A stretch of 64,000 nucleotides of DNA from Carya illinoinensis. Its lineage: Eukaryota; Streptophyta; Magnoliopsida; Fagales; Juglandaceae. The position numbers and the translations under genes are program-made. The stretch covers positions 26,640,433-26,704,432 of the forward strand of contig NC_056766.1 in assembly GCF_018687715.1 (NCBI RefSeq), read 5' to 3'. Position 1 is the stretch's first letter, and each line of letters begins with the position of its first letter. This document shows, in pieces, positions 58,126 through 64,000 of the stretch. The notes beneath the pieces are model-generated. The model saw nothing but the letters and a program-made list of their open reading frames with translations. It was not told where the DNA came from and made no database searches.

Positions 58126-61100
58126 AAAAGGTGAGGGAAAAAAGGTAGGGGCTTGGGTATTTAATTTAGGTCATTCATCTTGAAATCTTCAAAACGATCT
58201 AACGGTAAGCTTAAATACTAATTTGAAAATGCGTAAGCATTTATTTAATTTAAAACATTGAGAGGAATTAAGATAGAATATTATTTTATAAATATTATTT
58301 TATAAACTAAAGTTCGTAAAATAATATTCCTTCATCATTAATTAAAATGATGAAGTCTTGTTAATTTACGTGAATAGAATAAATCCATTTAAATTAATTT
58401 AGAGTTTTCAATATATTTTAAATCTCGTAATATTTTTAAATGACTAAAATCATTTAAATTTAAATAATTTTTCACAATTATAATATTTGTAGTGCCCTTA
58501 AAAGATATTATAATTGTGTTATTCAAAAATAATTTAGTTCAATAACACTAGAAATATCACATATAATTATTTTCAGGACAATTAAGATATTCATAAGCTT
58601 CAAAATAATAGGCTTGCTTTTAAAATCCACTTGGTATCTTTAAAAATACATCATCGAGATTCGGCACATAAAACGAGGCTCGTAACTATAAGAGAAAGAA
58701 GGAGCGGGTTGTTACAGCATGCGACATGAGACTTAAGACATGTGTGCTAGTACTTGACATATGCCATATGAAATACCATGCATGAAATGACCAAGCATAA
58801 CAGGTTCGAGTCATGGCATGACAACATAGAACACATGAGATATCAAAATACATATATGAAACTAGGAGACTAAGCCTTGGCCAAAACATACATGCATAAA
58901 AACATGGAAGATCATCACTTAAACATACTTCAAACTTCATCCAAGATACTTAGATTCATGGCATAGTAAAATAAGACATGAAATCATGGCATTTGAACAA
59001 GATCCAAGTCACTCAATGTATGGAAAAGCTGAATCATTACAAATCTTAAAACATCAATATCTTTTTTCTTAAAACTGAAACATGTAATTATCACCATTTT
59101 TCATCATAAACCGATTCATATTAATCATTTCATATTCATATTCCAAGTTTATGTAAGAGTGTTCAATTAAGCAAACAAGAATAGCAACCAAAGTAATAGA
59201 AACAAATCAAGGATTTACACAAAAGTATACGTGCATTAACAAGAAGTAAGTTGAGTGTATACTAACAAAAATCCACGTAAAGAAATGAATAGAAAGTTGT
59301 AAATCAAAGTGTGACTAGTTAGAATGAGGGTTCTAAAAACCCTAATCCGTGATTCCTGAGTGTGTGTGGTTTCTATGGTCACCACTAGGGTCAAACAAAA
59401 CTAGACCATTCAGCCTCTAGATTTTTCAGTCAAATAATCTCTTGTTTCACTCCTAGACTTGAACCAAACTTAAAATGAGACAAAAACATATGATGGGGAT
59501 CAAAAATAGGAAGGATAGACAGCTTCCATCAATAGGATTTATGAGTTTCCAATAAAACCTAATTCAGTTTTTGAGAAAATGTGAAGGATACGTGTGTGCT
59601 TTATCACTTTTGAACTCCTTTGAGTTTTAGATCTCATCTTAGAGTTAGAATGATGAATAATGAGTGTAAAGAGCTAAGAAAAACTGAGCCTTACCTTGGT
59701 CTTTCTTGAAATGTCGAAACCCTCTTCTTGGATGAACTTCCCTTATTTGGTTGAAGAGAAAATGTACGAAACTGTAAGGGTCTTCAACTGAGTGTGTGGA
59801 TTTTGTTTGGAGAGGATGATGATACGTGCAAGTTCTGAAAAATGGCAAGAGGAAAAGCCCTTAGGCGTGTTCTCCTTCCGTCTTATATACTTGGTCCCTT
59901 CATCTCCTTCTTGTCTACCCTCATTACCGAAATAGTGTCTTAGAATTCCCTCATTGGGGTGCTTTGGGAATGAGCATGCATAGGTGGTGTTAGGGTTTCC
60001 CTCCCTTAGCCAAAAATTCTCTTTTTCCTCCTTTACCCTTCCTCATTCTTAAGCAAGTGAACTTCCTTCAAGGATACTTGGGTAAAATAGCTTATGCCTC
60101 TTCCTTTTCCCAATAAGCAAACTCTTGGCAAGAATGACAAGTGGCATAGGAGTGTGCCTTGCCTATGGCCATCCACCATCTTTTCCTCTCCCTCCATCTT
60201 ATTGCTTCATCTTTCCAAGATGGCTTTTCATATGCCATTAGTTCATTTTCAAATAAAATGACAAGTGGCAAGCAAGGATGAAACTTGGACTAGTAGTGGC
60301 CGAAAATTTAAGGGTAAATCAGTCCATTGTACAAATGTCCCTTCTTCAAATCTTCTAGAAACCCATAGCATGTTTCACACTTGGCAAAATCTGAAAATAT
60401 TTTGTGTGTAGGACAATAAATTCGTAATCCCCTTGTGTCCCTTTAGTTTTCCTATACAAATCTCCTTGGAATCTATTTTTATCTTCCCTAAGCTCCCTTT
60501 TCTAGAAGCATCAAAATGGAAACTTGGTTTTGGGCCAATTGGGAGGTTCTAGGCGTGTGGAGAAGGCAAATCCAAAAATCCCTTAGTCTTCCCTAGGCCA
60601 TCTTGTCACTTAGTTTTTCTAGAAGCTCCATGCATGTAAGACAAATGTCAATCATACTAAGGTAGGTGTGCCAGCCATCCATTGGCTTTCCCTACACTTC
60701 TCTCTCCCCCTTAGTCTACTATCAAGTCTAGATACATAATGTCTTGCATGTACGACACATGGCACCATTGATAAAGGCTTGGGTCATGGGCTTTGGGCTA
60801 CTGGGCTTGGGTTTCTTGTAGGGGCCAAAATTCACTAAAGATTTTTGGGCTAGCTCTCTCTCTTGGCTTAGCTTTCTCTACTAAACTTCTAAGGCCTCAT
60901 CTTTACCCAAAACACTAAGGGCCTAAAATACTATGACTTTTTAAAATAAAGCTTTGACCCATGCTCTACTATATTCGGGTTATCACAATACATATTATCT
61001 ATTCTATAAAATAATAGTGTAATTAATAATTTAATAAAATAGGTTTAATAATACGATAGGCTAATCATAAATATTCAAATAAAACTCTGATCTACTTTAA

Positions 61101-61398
61101 AATCACTAAAACAGTTTCTGCCCATACAAAGGACCATCCCATTTAATTGATATACTACTTTCTAAACAGCATAAAATAGAGCCTAGCATAAGACAAGGCC
61201 CATGTGGTAAATTAGGCCTCTTAAGGATTTATAAGGCTCTTGATCAAATGGACTTAACAATTGCCCATGTCAAATTAAAAGAAGTAGAAGCTTTCTCTAG
61301 AAAGCACAAGGCTGTGACACAGAGAATTGGGAACTCACTGAGAGAGAAGGAGACTGTTGGTGGTAGTGGATCTGAGAATTAGTCACGACAACACAAGC

Positions 61399-61400
<2 letters not shown>

Positions 61401-61450
<50 letters not shown>
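61401..61450. repeat. (GA)n microsatellite in outer solo LTR
   Basis: 50 bases of GA. A second run of 33 bases lies at 61632-61664. On the minus strand both are CT runs. Confidence 0.95.
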
Positions 61451-61454
<4 letters not shown>

Positions 61455-61629
61455 TAAACCCAAAATAGTATAAGTAGAGAAGGGCGGTGGATAGTAGGGC
61501 TTATTGGGAAGGTGTGGGTTCAACAAGAATCGATCGGTCGGTAGTTTGTGGGTTGCCTGAAGGGTGAACCGTTGTCCTCTATGGTGGCTGAAGATGGTAG
61601 CACAAAAAATACAGGTCAATAAGTTTGTG

Positions 61630-61668
<39 letters not shown>

Positions 61669-62165
61669 AACGATGGGCAAAAGAAGGGGCTTACCATTGG
61701 CATTTTCTATGGTGGATTCCGACGAGGTGGTTGTCTTGTATGGAGAGAAATTGCAATGCGGTTTATGCTTTTGACTCGGGGTTTGTTGTGAGAATCGGTT
61801 TGGTTGTGGGGGGAAGACAATGTGAATAAACTGAAAGGATATAGCTAGGGTTTTGAAATTTAATTCTAACTACAAATTAGGAAACTGCTCCCCACTAGGA
61901 AATAAACACTGAAAGTCTAACGCGTGAAGGCTGGAGGACTTCCCATTCAAAAACAATTATCATCTCAAAGTAGATATATATTACTAAAAATAAAAGTAAT
62001 AATAATAATAATAATAACAATATTATAAATAATAATAATCCAATTTTAACTCCCAACTAAAATCAGTACCAGAAGGAAAAACACAATTTTATTAAAATAC
62101 CAAAACTACTAATTTAGTAATAATAATAATAATCCTAAGCCCTAATTTATGACTCGTATGTTACA

Positions 62166-64000
62166 ATCTCACTTTGATTTCTTTTCTCTATCTCGAATTC
62201 TCTCTCTCACCCACTCATTCTTTATTTCTCTGTCTCTTAGGGCTCTGTCGCCTCTGCATTCCTTTGCACCCCAGCGCCACTCGCACCACACTCTCATTGG
62301 TTCTTTGTCTCTCTCTCACTTTCTCTTCTCTCCTCTCCCTTAGGTTGTGGCATTGCCGCCATCATCCACTGTGCCCCTTTGTGTGGCACTGCTATAATGG
62401 GTTTTCATCCCTCTCAATTTTTTAACACAAATTGTGTGCATATTTGCTAGCCATAATAAACAAAAATTAACCCTTAGGGCGTTATAGCTTTTGGTATAAG
62501 TAATTAATTTGCACATAAATCACATAAATATTTATAGGAGTTTAGAAACACAAAAGTTCAAAGTTTGTGGTTTTGATTTAGTTAATCTGAGAAATTCGGG
62601 AAAATTGTTGTTCTAAATGTTGTTCCTATGCGATTGTGTGTTTTGAAAGTATTGATGAAGTGCATTATGAGAAAGTGCATTTTCACTTGCAAACATTGCC
62701 CGCCCCCTATGGGATGAATGACTAACTTCACTTCAGAGTAATTTTTCTACAGAACTTATGGCATGCTTTGGTGGTGTGTTTTAGGTTGCATACTACTTAT
62801 TTTCATATTTTGCTGATAAAAACCACCCCTAATAGGTTGAATAAATAAATATAGGAGCACCTTTGTTGCTGCCCTTAAGATTTTTTATGTATCAGCACAC
62901 ATGTTTTTGAGTGTTTCAAGATGATGGATAGTCCTGTGCATTCTCTCTTTAGTAATTTTTCTTTGTTGTTGCTATTAAGAAAATTTGAGATTATGTAGAA
63001 ATTCTTGCTTGGTAGTTGAAGGGGTAGACACAATTTAATTGAGTTACTTGATATTGATCTGCAATGGCGAATGCAAAAGTATATGACGGGCAGTGGCATT
63101 GATTCCAAATATGCATAGGTCTTATTTACCCTTTCAAAGAATCATGGAATGATGAATCTGAGACTGAATGTTACTTACATCCATTTTGCTCAATGCAGGA
63201 CAAGTAGCGGAAACAAGGAAGAGAAGAAGGTACGATCATTTACTTCCTTGTATAGATGATACTATAATGCTTTGTTGTAAATGCTACTTTGAGTTGATAG
63301 TTGTAGTACCAATGGCCTTCTCCTAACCTAATGCATATTAAATCATTGTTGTTGATGGCATTACTTTAGCTTAGCTCAAGATTTATACATACTACATGTG
63401 TTTCACATCTAAGTTGAGACTCATTTAAATATGTATTAGACTAGGTTTTTCAGTGTAGTGGGAGTCTATTTGATAAAAGCTTTGGTGCACAAATCCACTG
63501 AGGTTTGTGGCACTTGTTAATTTGACTAGATTCAGTGAGAAAAAAGTATAGAGGTTATTAGATTGAATTTATTTATTTATAAACAACATATACTAGTAAA
63601 TTACTTATCAAATTATGGCATTCTTTTTATATACCAACCTTTTACCCGATTTCAAATCAAGATGAGACAAAAAGGAAGAAGAAAAGGCATAAGCAAGGGA
63701 AATCATTCTACCATTCTGAGTTGAGAAAAAAACTTGTACCTATTCAGAAATGAGGATCACTAAGACCTTGTATGCAAGTTTTTGTGATGTGCTTGGCCCT
63801 TGCTTTTTGAGTTTATCCATTTCCTTCTTGGTTCAAAAACCATTTTTTTCCTAATAAATGAAAGATTGATGCAAAAGGAAGCTAGAAAAAAGGGCATCTC
63901 GAGGTGCAAGAGGAATACCATATGGAAGATGAACCAGTTATTTACACTTTTTTGACAATTTGTAACTTATAAGTGGACTATGAGCATGTAGAAATGTGGG
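62166..64000. other. Possibly unique DNA with weak exon-like signals
   Basis: 62166-62450 is CT-rich (TCTCTC, CCTCTCCC) like a plant gene leader. 62450-63190 is T-rich and intron-like. At 63199-63230 a short purine-rich segment lies between TTTTGCTCAATGCAG and GTACGATC, acceptable splice borders, but it contains a stop in one frame. 63661-63750 has another A/G-rich stretch coding KRKKKRHKQGKS in one frame. No family is recognised. This could be the 5' part of a gene continuing to the right, or non-coding. Confidence 0.25.

Larger units (their letters stand above)
55456..58715 (-). repeat. Truncated solo LTR nested in the chromovirus LTR
   Basis: Matches 17083-20124 of the solo LTR, including the same ending GTTGTTACA, CTTACCTAGACT block, CACCATG-rich stretch and GTGG-rich part. 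The first 0.9 kb of that LTR is missing. Its (GA)n tract (58058-58124) lies at the same place as the shorter tract at 19634-19655, and there is a second tract at 57853-57902. In minus orientation an ATTAAATACCC motif (about 58157-58167) precedes the CT-rich stretch, a possible LTR promoter. The short open frames inside are not genes. Confidence 0.85.
46119..60987 (-). mobile_element. Ty3/gypsy chromovirus (Tekay/Del-like), nested, with its own nested insertion
   Basis: Minus-strand element with LTRs at 46119-49734 (3') and 55151-60987 (5', interrupted), primer site 55145-55134, gag, protease, RT, RNase H, integrase and a chromodomain, then a purine tract by 49735. The target duplication ATACA is perfect (46114-46118, 60988-60992). 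The integrase-side chromodomain and very long LTRs indicate the Tekay/Del group. Roughly 8% of positions differ between LTRs in a 330-base stretch compared by eye (47463 on against 58717 on), so it is much older than the copia element. All enzymes are broken. Confidence 0.9.
55151..60987 (-). repeat. Chromovirus 5' LTR (right copy, interrupted)
   Basis: 55151-55455 matches 46119-46435, and 58716-60987 matches 47463-49734. Between them sits a foreign 3.26-kb LTR fragment. The first bases are TATGG where the other copy has TGTGG, so the terminal TG is damaged. About 1.0 kb of the original LTR is missing at the insertion. Confidence 0.88.
44556..62165 (-). repeat. Outer solo LTR split by a nested chromovirus; 5-base duplication ATCTC
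   Basis: The left end TATAACACCCCTTCTCG (44556 on) resembles TGTAACACCCCCTTCTCG of the E1 LTR, with the terminal TG changed to TA. The right end is ATGTTACA (to 62165). ATCTC flanks both (44551-44555 and 62166-62170). Without the nested element and one copy of its duplication it is 2,736 bases. Middle phrases such as TTACCTCTTAGCATTGCTTC and the GCACTAGACGTTACTAA stretch parallel the E1 LTR, so they are related families. No internal region is present, so it is a solo LTR. The right part holds (GA)n tracts at 61401-61450 and 61632-61664 and AAT repeats near 61997-62035. Confidence 0.85.

Noticed and set aside
57681..58183. Open frames with long Arg-Glu runs
   Set aside because: These are translations of (GA)n microsatellites, open because GA repeats contain no stop.
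1..64000. tRNA, rRNA or organelle-derived insertions
   Set aside because: No cloverleaf, rRNA or plastid gene sequence recognised on either strand by eye; a tRNAscan or BLAST run would be needed to exclude short ones.

Overview
The window is dicot tree nuclear DNA made mostly of transposable elements, with one broken host gene and only small stretches that might be unique. The eukaryotic plant origin is clear: plant LTR retrotransposons with initiator-Met tRNA primer sites, L1-type LINEs with DUF4283-type ORF1, MITEs, long (GA)n and (TA)n tracts, and no dense coding. One MITE (about 22005-22182) resembles a repeat I remember from Fagales genomes such as walnut, hickory and oak. That is a memory-based guess at the lineage, not a proof.

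Layout. 1-5443: 5' half of a minus-strand Ty3/gypsy element of the Tat type (integrase, RT, protease, gag, primer site, one LTR), cut by the left window edge. 5444-11520: fragment of a second Tat-type element, with a plus-strand antisense gene remnant, a 77-base tandem array and minus-strand integrase and RNase H. 11521-14030: unassigned AT-rich DNA. 14037-20890: a third Tat-type remnant with the same architecture, split by a 3.9-kb solo LTR (16191-20124, perfect target duplication). 20900-25000: unassigned DNA with microsatellites and two MITEs. 25027-30561: old degenerate LINE, plus strand.

30731-36539: a single-exon host gene resembling plant Werner-type 3'-5' exonucleases. It is split by a young Ty1/copia element (31259-36315; LTRs differ at 3 of 303 bases; target duplication TCGGG) and carries a 20-base tandem duplication near its end. 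36990-42655: a nearly complete minus-strand L1-like LINE with an intact ORF1, and an ORF2 spoiled only by four in-frame stops.

43080-44215: TGCAA-rich repeats. 44551-62170: a three-level nest. An outer solo LTR (44556-62165, duplication ATCTC) holds a Tekay-like chromovirus (46119-60987, duplication ATACA), whose right LTR holds a truncated copy (55456-58715) of the solo LTR seen at 16191-20124. 62166-64000: possibly unique DNA with weak exon-like signals.

The elements do not work together as a pathway; the window records successive insertions. Every Ty3/gypsy internal region reads on the minus strand. No element looks fully autonomous. The best candidates for follow-up are the exonuclease gene interrupted by the copia element, the Tat elements whose antisense gene seems to have its own promoter and poly(A) signals, and the LINE with ATGA-overlapping ORFs. 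I found no clear new biological system.
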